Below are positions 1 through 5,209 of a DNA stretch of 6,879 bases, in pieces; the stretch's first letter is position 1; each line of letters begins with the position of its first letter. Origin of the DNA: an uncultured bacterium (GTDB lineage: Bacteria; Edwardsbacteria; AC1; EtOH8); contig CALGNM010000291.1 in NCBI GenBank assembly GCA_937958665.1, positions 1 to 6,879 on the forward strand, written 5' to 3'. Below the pieces are notes generated by a model, which worked only from the letters and a program-made list of their open reading frames with translations, had not been told where the DNA came from and made no database searches. The translations under genes and the position numbers were made by a program.

Positions 1-45
1 GATCGTATTCGGTGACTGGAGTTCAGACGTGTGCTCTTCCGATCT
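1..45. other. Illumina P7-side adapter remnant (assembly artefact)
   Basis: Bases 12-45 match the 34-base TruSeq read-2 adapter as I know it, from GTGACTGGAG to CTCTTCCGATCT. They are preceded by GAT (1-3), the last bases of the P7 flow-cell primer, and by eight bases, CGTATTCG (4-11), exactly where a dual-index i7 barcode sits. This is library sequence fused to the contig end, not biology. It extends the map reading frame leftward with spurious codons (LFRS at 34-45), so any start codon called at 31 is false. Genomic sequence begins at about base 46. Confidence 0.96.
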
Positions 46-768
46 GGGGGCATCATCGCCGGGCTGTGGGACCAGCTCAAGGGGCGCCTGATGTCAGGTG
101 TCAGCACCCAGGATTTGGATCAGTTGGCCTGCCAGTACATCCAAAGCCAGGGTGGAGAATGCGCCTTCAAGGGATACCGGGGATACCCGGCCGGACTGTG
201 CATCTCGGTCAACCAGGAGGTGGTGCACGGGATCCCCCGGCCCGACCGGCGGCTGAAGGACGGTGATTTGGTGGGGATCGATGTGGGGGTTCGCTGGCAG
301 GGCTTTATAGCCGATGCTGCCCGCAGCTACTTGATTGGCAACAGCCCCGATCCCCGGGCCGTCAAGCTGCTGGCGGTCACCCGTCAGGCTCTGGAGTCGG
401 GGATAGAACAGGCCCGGCCCGGCAGCCGGGTGTCAGACATCTCCCGGGCCATCCAGGATACGGCCGAGCAGGCCGGCTACTCGGTGGTGCGGGAGCTGTG
501 CGGCCACGGGGTGGGGGCCAAGCTGCACCAGGAGCCGGAGATCCCCAACTTCTGCCGTCCGGGCAGCAGCCCGCTGTTGAAACCCGGGATGTCGCTGGCC
601 ATCGAGCCGATGGTAAATGCCGGCGGAGCGGGGGTGCGTTTTCTGTCGGACGGCTGGACGGTGGTAACCGCCGATGGCAGCCTGTCGGCCCACTTCGAGG
701 ACACGGTGATAGTAACCGAAGGCCTTCCGGAGATAGTAACCCGGACGGCTTCGGAAAAAAACAGATAA
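46..768 (+). CDS. map: Methionine aminopeptidase type I, 5' end missing
   Basis: Removes the initiator methionine from nascent proteins in the cytosol as a dinuclear metal hydrolase. The 240 genomic residues align without difficulty to my recollection of the E. coli enzyme, starting near its Gly18, so about 17 N-terminal residues are lost at the adapter junction. Counting from the first genomic codon, the five metal ligands are present: Asp79 (in GIDVGV), Asp90 (in FIADAA), His154 (in CGHGVG), Glu187 (in AIEPMV) and Glu218 (in HFEDTV). The catalytic-pocket histidines are His61 (VVHGIP) and His161 (LHQEPE). There is no SH3-type N-terminal extension in what remains. It stops with TAA, 11 bases before infA, the usual map-infA arrangement at the distal end of the spc cluster. 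The real start is outside the window; secY and adk would be expected upstream but are not seen. Confidence 0.96.
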   Translation, partial: GGIIAGLWDQLKGRLMSGVSTQDLDQLACQYIQSQGGECAFKGYRGYPAGLCISVNQEVVHGIPRPDRRLKDGDLVGIDVGVRWQGFIADAARSYLIGNSPDPRAVKLLAVTRQALESGIEQARPGSRVSDISRAIQDTAEQAGYSVVRELCGHGVGAKLHQEPEIPNFCRPGSSPLLKPGMSLAIEPMVNAGGAGVRFLSDGWTVVTADGSLSAHFEDTVIVTEGLPEIVTRTASEKNR

Positions 769-779
769 CCAAGGAGCAC

Positions 780-998
780 ATGGCCAAACAGGAAGGCATT
801 CAGGTAGAGGGGACGGTGGTGGAAAACCTGCCCAACGCCACCTTCAGGGTGGAGCTGCCCAACGGCCATAGGATCCTGGCCCATATCTCCGGCAAGATGC
901 GGATGCATTTCATAAAGATTCTTCCGGGCGACAAGGTGACGGTGGAGCTTTCGCCCTACGATCTGAGCCGGGGCCGGATCGTCTACCGCTTCAAGTAA
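780..998 (+). CDS. infA: Translation initiation factor IF-1
   Basis: IF-1 binds the 30S A site and helps IF-2 and IF-3 select the initiator tRNA. The frame is open far upstream into map, but the real start is ATG 780, preceded by AAGGAG at 771-776. This gives 72 residues, the same length as E. coli IF-1. The sequence is a single S1-like OB fold: [20 protein letters not shown], then [20 protein letters not shown], then the basic RIRILPGD-like strand (here [19 protein letters not shown]) and the C-terminal GRIVYRFK. It lies 11 bases after map and 32 bases before rpmJ, so co-transcription with the ribosomal cluster is likely. Nothing in it is unusual. Confidence 0.98.
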   Translation: MAKQEGIQVEGTVVENLPNATFRVELPNGHRILAHISGKMRMHFIKILPGDKVTVELSPYDLSRGRIVYRFK

Positions 999-1030
999 CC
1001 AATCAGACCGAATAAAAGGGATGGGATGAG

Positions 1031-1144
1031 ATGAAAGTAAGGGCGTCGATCAAGAAGATCTGCGAGCACTGCAAGATGATCAAGCGCAAGGGGGTGCTGA
1101 GGATCGTCTGCAAAAACCCGCGCCACAAACAGCGCCAGGGTTAG
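1031..1144 (+). CDS. rpmJ: 50S ribosomal protein L36
   Basis: Small zinc-ribbon protein of the large subunit, 37 residues, which is the usual length. It begins [15 protein letters not shown] and ends NPRHKQRQG. The four zinc ligands of the C+ form are all present: Cys11, Cys14, Cys27 and His32. ATG 1031 is the only workable start: the ATGs at 1021 and 1026 each meet TGA within three codons. The Shine-Dalgarno is weak and purine-rich (GGGATGAG just upstream). It sits between infA and rpsM, the conserved position. The zinc-binding form suggests no zinc-sparing paralogue at this locus; whether one exists elsewhere cannot be seen. Confidence 0.97.
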   Translation: MKVRASIKKICEHCKMIKRKGVLRIVCKNPRHKQRQG

Positions 1145-1165
1145 CCAAACACAAGATTTCATTTT

Positions 1166-1172
1166 AAGGAGG
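1166..1172 (+). promoter_or_regulatory. Shine-Dalgarno that fixes the rpsM GTG start
   Basis: AAGGAGG ends seven bases before GTG 1180. No ATG in frame lies near it, and the protein from this GTG starts with the canonical S13 N-terminus [10 protein letters not shown], so the non-ATG start is well supported. Confidence 0.85.
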
Positions 1173-1179
1173 CAATAAG

Positions 1180-1563
1180 GTGGCCAGAATTGCTGGTGTC
1201 GATCTCCCCCGCGAGAAGCGGATTGAGGTGGGATTAACCTACATCTTCGGAATCGGCCCGACCTCCGCCAAGAAGATCTTGGCGGCCGGCAAGGTCGATC
1301 CCAATAAACGGGTCAAGGACCTCAGCGAGGACGAGGTGGGGCGGCTGCGCTCCATCATCGAGGCCGAACACAAGGTGGAGGGCACCAAGCGGACCGAGGT
1401 GGCCCTGTCCATCAAGAGGCTGATGGAGATCGGATGCTACCGGGGCCTGAGGCACCGCCGGGGCCTGCCGGTGCGCGGCCAGCGCACCAAGACCAATGCC
1501 CGGACCCGCAAGGGTCCCAAGAAGGCCGGGGTGGTCAAGAAAAAGGCCCCGCCCAAGAAATAG
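1180..1563 (+). CDS. rpsM: 30S ribosomal protein S13
   Basis: S13 sits in the head of the small subunit and contacts P-site tRNA and, through bridges, the 50S subunit. The protein has 127 residues, slightly longer than the typical 118-126. It opens with [10 protein letters not shown] and has a helix-turn-helix-like [13 protein letters not shown] segment at 22-34. The diagnostic basic S13 signature runs from [13 protein letters not shown] (88-100) through [12 protein letters not shown] (101-112). The last residues, [10 protein letters not shown], form a lysine-rich tail that would reach the tRNA, as in other S13 proteins. Translation starts at GTG. It lies 35 bases after rpmJ and 54 before rpsK. 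Confidence 0.97.
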   Translation: MARIAGVDLPREKRIEVGLTYIFGIGPTSAKKILAAGKVDPNKRVKDLSEDEVGRLRSIIEAEHKVEGTKRTEVALSIKRLMEIGCYRGLRHRRGLPVRGQRTKTNARTRKGPKKAGVVKKKAPPKK

Positions 1564-1617
1564 GCGGCCGGATTAAGGAAAGAAAGCAGTAAACAAATAA
1601 GGTTGTAAAGGGGAAAA

Positions 1618-2007
1618 ATGGCTGAGGACAAAAAGGGCCAGAAAAAGAAAGAGAAGAAGATCGAGTCCAACGGGATCGCCCACATCCAGTCGACCTTCAA
1701 TAACACCATCGTTACCATTACCGACAAGAACGGGAACGTCATCGCCTGGGCCTCGGCCGGCAAGGCCGGGTTCAAGGGCTCCCGCAAGTCAACCCCCTTC
1801 GCCGCCCAGGTGGCGGCCGAAGGCTGCGCCAAGATCGCTCTGGGGCTGGGGATGCAGAGGGTCGAGGCCTGGGTCAAGGGTCCGGGCGGCGGCCGGGAAT
1901 CGGCCATCCGTTCGCTTCAGGCCGCCGGGCTGAACATCAGCGTCATCCGGGACGTCACCCCGGTGCCCCACAATGGCTGCCGGGCCCCCAAGCGCCGCCG
2001 GGTCTGA
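1618..2007 (+). CDS. rpsK: 30S ribosomal protein S11
   Basis: S11 belongs to the platform of the small subunit near the mRNA exit. The protein has 129 residues, normal for the family. ATG 1618 follows AAAGGGG at 1607-1613. A lysine-rich N-terminus (residues 5-14) precedes the conserved core: [18 protein letters not shown], then [17 protein letters not shown], then [14 protein letters not shown] at 85-98. The invariant C-terminus [17 protein letters not shown] occupies 113-129. It stops with TGA, 56 bases before rpsD. It is a good example of the cluster's base composition: a 60-base stretch at 1861-1920 is about 72% GC. Confidence 0.98.
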   Translation: MAEDKKGQKKKEKKIESNGIAHIQSTFNNTIVTITDKNGNVIAWASAGKAGFKGSRKSTPFAAQVAAEGCAKIALGLGMQRVEAWVKGPGGGRESAIRSLQAAGLNISVIRDVTPVPHNGCRAPKRRRV

Positions 2008-2063
2008 TCCGTTTCCAATGGCTCCCAACACAAGGAAATTTATTTTGGAGGTTTTTTAGATAG

Positions 2064-2693
2064 ATGGCCAGATACAAGGACGCCCGTTGCAAACAGTGCC
2101 GCCGCGAGGGCACCAAGCTGTTCCTGAAGGGGGAGCGGTGCAACACCGCCAAGTGCTCCTTCGAGAAGCGCAGCTACGCCCCGGGCGAGCATGGCAAGGA
2201 AAGCAACCGCAAGCCTTCGGGCTACGCCATCCACCTGAGGGAGAAACAGAAGGTGCGCCGCATATACGGCATCCTGGAGCGCCAGTTCCGGGGCTACTTC
2301 GAGAAGGCCTCCCGGATGAAGGGCGTCACCGGCGAGAATCTGCTGTCCCTGTTGGAGCGCCGGCTGGACAACATAGTATTCCGGCTGGGTATGGCCCCCT
2401 CCCGCTCGGCCGCCCGCCAGCTGGTCAACCACCAGCATTTTCTGGTCAACGATCGGATGGTCAACGTCCCCTCGTTCCTGGTGAAGCCGGGCGACGTCAT
2501 CCGGGTCAAGGACAAGAGTAAGGAAAACATTATCATCAAGGACTCTCTGGATAAGAACAAAGGCCGGCCCCTGGTCTCCTGGCTGAAGTACGACCCGGCC
2601 AGCATGAGCGGCAGTTTGCTGAACATTCCCACCAGGGACACCATTGGACTGCCCATCAACGAGCAGTTGATAATCGAGCTCTACTCCAAGTAG
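2064..2693 (+). CDS. rpsD: 30S ribosomal protein S4, zinc-binding form
   Basis: S4 is a primary 16S rRNA binder that nucleates assembly of the 30S body. In several bacteria it also represses its own operon. The protein has 209 residues. The N-terminus [12 protein letters not shown] carries four cysteines at 9, 12, 26 and 31 (CX2C-X13-CX4C), the zinc-binding form known from Thermus, rather than the cysteine-depleted E. coli form. The S4 RNA-binding domain covers about 100-165, beginning [20 protein letters not shown] and including [14 protein letters not shown] and KPGDVIRVK. The C-terminus [14 protein letters not shown] is typical. The TGGAGGT Shine-Dalgarno (2045-2051) lies 12 bases before ATG, longer than usual, but no better start is in frame. 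Confidence 0.97.
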   Translation: MARYKDARCKQCRREGTKLFLKGERCNTAKCSFEKRSYAPGEHGKESNRKPSGYAIHLREKQKVRRIYGILERQFRGYFEKASRMKGVTGENLLSLLERRLDNIVFRLGMAPSRSAARQLVNHQHFLVNDRMVNVPSFLVKPGDVIRVKDKSKENIIIKDSLDKNKGRPLVSWLKYDPASMSGSLLNIPTRDTIGLPINEQLIIELYSK

Positions 2694-2711
2694 GCCTTTG
2701 CTGCCTGGCCT

Positions 2712-2732
2712 GCCGGGCCCCTGGGGCGCGGC
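2712..2732 (+). promoter_or_regulatory. GC-rich hairpin in the rpsD-rpoA gap
   Basis: GCCGGGCCC and GGGCGCGGC flank a CTG loop and pair at 8 of 9 positions with one G-G mismatch. The hairpin lies in the longest gap of the cluster (79 bases). A run of six T follows at 2750-2755, but 17 bases after the stem, so it is not a standard intrinsic terminator. It could be an mRNA-stability or processing element, or a partial attenuator setting the ratio of rpoA to upstream genes. The structure is seen; the role is a guess. Confidence 0.35.
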
Positions 2733-2772
2733 GGCCCAACCTTCAATTATTTTTTAAAGGGGGCAGACTTAC

Positions 2773-3762
2773 ATGAGATGGAAAAGCCTGCAGATGCCGA
2801 AAGGCATTGCCATAGATGAGTCCAGCCACAGCGACAACTTTGGGCGGTTCACCGCCGAGCCATTGGAGCGGGGCTACGGCCTGACTTTGGGCAACGCCCT
2901 GCGCCGGGTGCTGCTGTCCTCCATTCCCGGTTCAGCGGTGGTGGCGGTCAAAATAGAGGGGGTGCTTCACGAGTTCTCGACCATCCCCGGGGTGATGGAG
3001 GACGTCACCGAGATAGTGCTGAATCTAAAGCAGCTCAGGATTCGCCTGCACTCCGACCATCCCCGGACCCTGTACCTGAAGACCCAGGCCAAGGGCCGGG
3101 TGACGGCTGCCCAGATCGAGGGCGACTCCGAGGTGGAGATCCTCAACCCCGAACTGCATCTGGCCACCCTGTCCGAGGACGGCAGCCTGAAGATGGAACT
3201 GACGGTGGACCACGGCCGGGGCTACGTGCCGGCCGAGGTGTTCCGCAAGTCCTATAACACTATCGGGCTGATCCCGCTGGACGCCGCCTTCTCGCCGGTC
3301 ACCAAGGTCAGCTTCCACGTGGAGAACTGCCGGGTGGGCGAGCGCACCGACTACGACCGCCTGATCCTGGAGGTCCACACCGACGGCTCCATCAAGCCGG
3401 ATCTGGCCATATCCCATGCCGCCAAGCTGCTGCAGGAGCACATCAGCCTGTTCCAGTCCTTCGGCGACAAGGCCGACGAGATGCGGGACGAGGCGGTGGA
3501 CGGCGACCTGCTGAAGATGAGGGACATGCTCAACAAGCCGGTGGAGGAACTGGAGCTGTCGGTCCGCTCGGCCAACTGCCTGAGGGCCAACAACATCAAC
3601 ACCCTGGGCGACCTGGTCCAGAAGACCGAGAGCGAGATGCTCAAGTACCGCAACTTCGGCCGCAAGTCGCTGGCCGAGCTGGCGGTGATACTCAAGGCAA
3701 TGAATTTGAATTTCGGGATGAAAGTGGACCACTACCTGGACTCCCGGAAGAAATCCAAGTAA
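2773..3762 (+). CDS. rpoA: DNA-directed RNA polymerase subunit alpha
   Basis: Alpha dimerises to nucleate RNA polymerase assembly and contacts UP elements and activators through its C-terminal domain. The protein has 329 residues, the same as E. coli. The N-terminal domain shows FTAEPLERGYGLTLGNALRR near 27-46 and FSTIPGVMEDVTEI near 68-81; the insert domain follows, then DYDRLILEVHTDGS. A linker around 235-250 leads to the C-terminal domain. Its numbering matches E. coli exactly: Arg265, Asn268, Cys269, Leu270, Gly296, Lys298, Ser299 and Glu302 are all present. Lys271 is replaced by Arg, a conservative change in the UP-element surface. ATG 2773 is preceded by AAAGGGGG at 2756-2763. The gene lies 34 bases before rplQ. 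Confidence 0.98.
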   Translation: MRWKSLQMPKGIAIDESSHSDNFGRFTAEPLERGYGLTLGNALRRVLLSSIPGSAVVAVKIEGVLHEFSTIPGVMEDVTEIVLNLKQLRIRLHSDHPRTLYLKTQAKGRVTAAQIEGDSEVEILNPELHLATLSEDGSLKMELTVDHGRGYVPAEVFRKSYNTIGLIPLDAAFSPVTKVSFHVENCRVGERTDYDRLILEVHTDGSIKPDLAISHAAKLLQEHISLFQSFGDKADEMRDEAVDGDLLKMRDMLNKPVEELELSVRSANCLRANNINTLGDLVQKTESEMLKYRNFGRKSLAELAVILKAMNLNFGMKVDHYLDSRKKSK

Positions 3763-3796
3763 CACCCTCCGTACAGCCAACAGAGAATGGAGACCA

Positions 3797-4312
3797 ATGA
3801 GACACCGTAAAGACACCATCAAGCTGGGCCGGACCAGGTCCCACCGGGCGGCCTTGTTCAGCAACATGATCACCTCGCTCATCAAGCACGAGCGAATCAA
3901 GACCACCATCACCAAGGCCAAGGCCATCAGCCGGGAGGCCGAGCATATGATCAGCCTGGCCCAGCAGAACACCCTGGCCGCCCGGCGGCAGGTGGCCACC
4001 GTGGTCAAGGACCAGGCGGTGCTTAAAAAACTGTTCGAGGTGATCGTTCCCCGGATGAAGGACAAGAAGTCGGGATTCATCACCATCGTCCGCCTGTGGC
4101 CCCGCCATGGGGATGCCGCCCTGATGGCCCAGATGGAGCTGTTCGGGGCGCCAACCAAGGTCAAGTCCGAGGAGGGCGAGAAGAAGGAGGCCAAAAAGCA
4201 GCCGGCTTTCAAAAAGAAGGGCGAGAAGAAGGCCGAGGGAGCCGAGGGGAAGAAGGACGCCGAGGCCAAGAAGGGAAAGCCAGCCAAGAAAGAGGCCCAG
4301 AAGACAAAATAG
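3797..4312 (+). CDS. rplQ: 50S ribosomal protein L17 with long lysine-rich tail
   Basis: L17 binds 23S rRNA near the polypeptide exit tunnel. The core, residues 1-117, is standard: MRHRKDTIKLGRTRSHRAAL, then NMITSLIKHERIKTT, KAKAISREAEHMI and MAQMELF at its end. The protein has 171 residues against about 120-130 usual. The extra 50 residues (122-171) are low complexity, with 19 lysines mixed with Glu, Ala and Gly, and are probably disordered and RNA-binding. No stop or frameshift separates core and tail, and codon use in the tail is like the core. ATG 3797 follows GGAGA at 3789-3793. It is the last gene of the cluster; a terminator begins 15 bases after its stop. Confidence 0.96.
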   Translation: MRHRKDTIKLGRTRSHRAALFSNMITSLIKHERIKTTITKAKAISREAEHMISLAQQNTLAARRQVATVVKDQAVLKKLFEVIVPRMKDKKSGFITIVRLWPRHGDAALMAQMELFGAPTKVKSEEGEKKEAKKQPAFKKKGEKKAEGAEGKKDAEAKKGKPAKKEAQKTK

Positions 4313-4327
4313 TCCCGCTGGTTATTC

Positions 4328-4363
4328 GGGCGCAAGGTGATTTTCACCTTGCGCCCTTTGTTT
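4328..4363 (+). terminator. Intrinsic terminator of the ribosomal/rpoA cluster
   Basis: A perfect 13-bp stem, GGGCGCAAGGTGA paired with TCACCTTGCGCCC, closes a TTT loop (4341-4343) and is followed by TTTGTTTG at 4357-4364. There is no matching T-run on the opposite strand, so it works for + strand transcripts. Its place just after rplQ marks the operon end. Confidence 0.88.
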
Positions 4364-4378
4364 GCCAGAAAATAATGC

Positions 4379-4407
4379 TTGACAGGATATGGCAATAATG
4401 ATACTAT
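4379..4407 (+). promoter_or_regulatory. Sigma70-like promoter
   Basis: A consensus -35 box TTGACA (4379-4384) is followed after 17 bases by TACTAT (4402-4407, 4 of 6 matches to TATAAT). Transcription would start near 4414. The promoter sits 15 bases past the T-run of the preceding terminator, where a new transcription unit is expected. The exact -10 is uncertain: TATAAA at 4410-4415 is a closer match, but its spacing of 25 bases is wrong. Confidence 0.5.
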
Positions 4408-4480
4408 GCTATAAAGTTTGGTATACAGCAAAATAATGAATAAAATCGCGAATATATATTTATTTGGCATATACCTTGCC

Positions 4481-4504
4481 AGCCCAGCCCAGCCCAGCCC
4501 AGCC
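4481..4504. repeat. Pentanucleotide AGCCC tandem repeat
   Basis: Four exact AGCCC copies and a partial fifth (AGCC) stand in otherwise AT-rich DNA. On the minus strand the four GGG runs (complements of 4483-4485, 4488-4490, 4493-4495, 4498-4500) are separated by CT, a canonical G-quadruplex pattern with two-base loops. Copy number could vary by slippage. A long minus-strand open frame begins in this region but is a shadow of rplQ and rpoA. Confidence 0.9.
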
Positions 4505-4550
4505 ATATAGTACATCACCTACAAAAAGCCCCGGTCTAAGTTAGAATGAC

Positions 4551-4594
4551 CCGTTATGCTTCCTGCCAGGAAGCATAACGGTTTTTTTGTTTTT
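4551..4594 (+). terminator. Strong intrinsic terminator upstream of the 116-aa gene
   Basis: A perfect 14-bp stem, CCGTTATGCTTCCT with AGGAAGCATAACGG, closes a GCC loop (4565-4567). It is followed directly by seven T, a G and five T (4582-4594). It would end the transcript begun at about 4414. No second promoter is evident in the 31 bases between it and the next Shine-Dalgarno, so expression of the following gene probably depends on read-through or a promoter I cannot see. Confidence 0.92.
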
Positions 4595-4625
4595 ACAGCA
4601 TACCCGATGAACTCAGATTCAAATG

Positions 4626-4636
4626 AAAGGAGGTGA
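4626..4636 (+). promoter_or_regulatory. Perfect Shine-Dalgarno fixing start 4642
   Basis: AAAGGAGGTGA is complementary over ten or more bases to the common 16S 3' end. It ends five bases before ATG 4642. The in-frame GTG at 4633 overlaps this site and so cannot be the start. Confidence 0.85.
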
Positions 4637-4641
4637 AACTT

Positions 4642-4992
4642 ATGGCAATAAGAATTGGACGCAGCTTTGCTGATCTGATAAGCATATTGGAGCAGATCAC
4701 GGCCGGCTTAAAATCGGTCCCCGGCGACGCCAAGCAAAAGTCTTATGCCAAAACCCTGGGCGCGTATCTGGCAACCCTCAGGTCGATAGACGAAAAGCAG
4801 GAGAAAGCCAAGGCCGACCTGCACAAACTTAGCAAGGAGCTTAAGAAGAACGAGACCGAAGTACGGCTGCTGCTGGGCAAGGCGGTCAGCTATCTGGAAT
4901 CGGAGTACGGCAAGTCGGCGCCGGAACTGCAGAAATACGGGGTGGCCCGCCGGCAGCCCGGGGGAAAGAAGGGTCCCAGGGCAAAAGCTTAG
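4642..4992 (+). CDS. Hypothetical small helical basic protein, 116 aa
   Basis: I cannot assign a function. The protein begins MAIRIGRSFADLISILEQI and looks entirely helical. A first amphipathic helix spans about 8-24. A second region, 30-49, leads into a charged Lys/Glu/Leu-rich stretch at 50-75 with heptad-like spacing, a probable coiled coil. The last helix carries SYLESEYGKSAPELQKYG (83-100), followed by a Gly/Lys/Arg tail (ARRQPGGKKGPRAKA). A Tyr-Gly...Ser-x-Glu-Leu...aromatic-Gly segment before a basic tail recalls small uncharacterised proteins I have seen in several bacterial phyla; this is from memory and unverified. It has no signal peptide, membrane span or cysteine. ATG 4642 is chosen for its perfect ribosome site. 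The upstream terminator suggests attenuated expression. Its stop lies at the edge of the 21-bp array. Confidence 0.8.
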   Translation: MAIRIGRSFADLISILEQITAGLKSVPGDAKQKSYAKTLGAYLATLRSIDEKQEKAKADLHKLSKELKKNETEVRLLLGKAVSYLESEYGKSAPELQKYGVARRQPGGKKGPRAKA

Positions 4993-5042
4993 GGTATTGG
5001 AAGAATAAACTGCAGTATTTCGGGACGGTATCCAGGTATTTT

Positions 5043-5183
5043 ATGGCGGTATTGCAGTATCACGCCGTGATACTGCAATACCAGGGCGTGGGATCAGCGT
5101 ATCTTGTCATGATACGCCAGTACCAGGGCATGATACGCGAGTATTCTTATGCAATACGAAAGTATTGTTATAAGAAATCTTAA
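5043..5183 (+). CDS. Possible 46-aa heptad-repeat peptide encoded by the array
   Basis: ATG 5043 opens a frame through the 21-bp array to TAA 5181. The peptide begins MAVLQYHAVILQYQGV and has tyrosines at 6, 13, 20, 27, 34 and 41, one per unit, each preceded by Gln, Ala, Glu or Lys. The tyrosine codon is TAT or TAC, so the only variation at that codon is silent. The ribosome site is poor (CCAGG at 5032-5036). A second frame is also open from 5009 to TAA 5171-5173, giving heptapeptides such as DTAIPGR and DTPVPGH, but it has no start codon. The peptide is basic at its C-terminus and has no signal sequence. It may be a by-product of a non-coding repeat. Confidence 0.2.
   Translation: MAVLQYHAVILQYQGVGSAYLVMIRQYQGMIREYSYAIRKYCYKKS
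5048..5082. repeat. 35-bp near-perfect palindrome inside the array
   Basis: GGTATTGCAGTATCACG (5048-5064) and CGTGATACTGCAATACC (5066-5082) are exact inverted copies around a single C at 5065. It is formed by one unit and most of the next. A smaller inverted pair, GCGTATC (5097-5103) and GATACGC (5111-5117), and a hairpin CAATAC-GAAA-GTATTG (5152-5167) follow. No T-run follows the large palindrome, so it is not an intrinsic terminator. Confidence 0.9.
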
Positions 5184-5209
5184 TACAACATAAAATGCAG
5201 GTTTAACAA

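Larger units (their letters stand above)
4414..4594 (+). ncRNA. Possible small RNA or attenuated leader, about 180 nt
   Basis: The stretch between the promoter at 4379-4407 and the terminator at 4551-4594 has no convincing open frame or Shine-Dalgarno, so the predicted transcript is non-coding. It is AT-rich at first, then carries the AGCCC repeat, then the terminator hairpin. Possible pairings are GGTATA (4420-4425) with TATACC (4470-4475), and GGCA (4466-4469) with TGCC (4477-4480). I do not recognise a known RNA family; it lacks SRP or tmRNA hallmarks. Because the terminator ends 32 bases before the next gene's ribosome site, it may equally be a regulatory leader. I found no clear anti-terminator. 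Confidence 0.3.
4985..5194. repeat. Degenerate 21-bp tandem repeat array
   Basis: Eight units of exactly 21 bases start at 5006, 5027, 5048, 5069, 5090, 5111, 5132 and 5153. Weaker half-units may flank them at 4985 and 5174. Aligned without gaps, unit positions 4 (A), 11 (T) and 12 (A) are invariant in all eight, position 10 is G in seven, and positions 5 and 13 are always pyrimidines. The consensus is roughly GATAC, three or four variable bases, AGTAT, then a variable half often ending GGCAT. The units at 5069 and 5111 agree at 17 of 21 positions. The absence of any indel despite heavy substitution means the period itself is under constraint or the array is recent and mutated. 21 bp is both two helical turns and seven codons. 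Unlike CRISPR, it has no conserved repeat with unique spacers. Confidence 0.85.

Noticed and set aside
31-45. GTG at 31 as start of map
   Set aside because: The codons are adapter sequence, so the apparent start is an artefact; the genuine N-terminus is outside the window.
1437-1907. Minus-strand open frames over rpsM and rpsK
   Set aside because: Shadows of confidently identified ribosomal protein genes, with no independent coding signals.
3025-4518. A 497-codon open frame on the minus strand, antisense to rplQ and rpoA
   Set aside because: It is opposite two certain genes; the openness follows from the high-GC codon bias of the sense strand. The translation is low-complexity in His, Val, Leu and Gln with no domain and no good ribosome site.
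4414-4594. 6S RNA, because of the length of about 180 nt
   Set aside because: The ends do not pair with each other and there is no long duplex with a central bubble; the only strong stem is the terminator.
5048-5082. Intrinsic terminator of the 116-aa gene
   Set aside because: The stem is long and perfect but is followed by CAGGGCGTGG rather than a T-run, on either strand.
4985-5194. CRISPR array
   Set aside because: The units are contiguous, 21 bases, and all parts vary; there are no 20-40-base unique spacers between identical repeats and no cas gene in view.
5165-5194. Promoter TTGTTA with CATAAA for the Rhs-like gene
   Set aside because: Both boxes match consensus poorly and the predicted start would leave only about nine bases before ATG 5210; any AT-rich leader would offer such matches.
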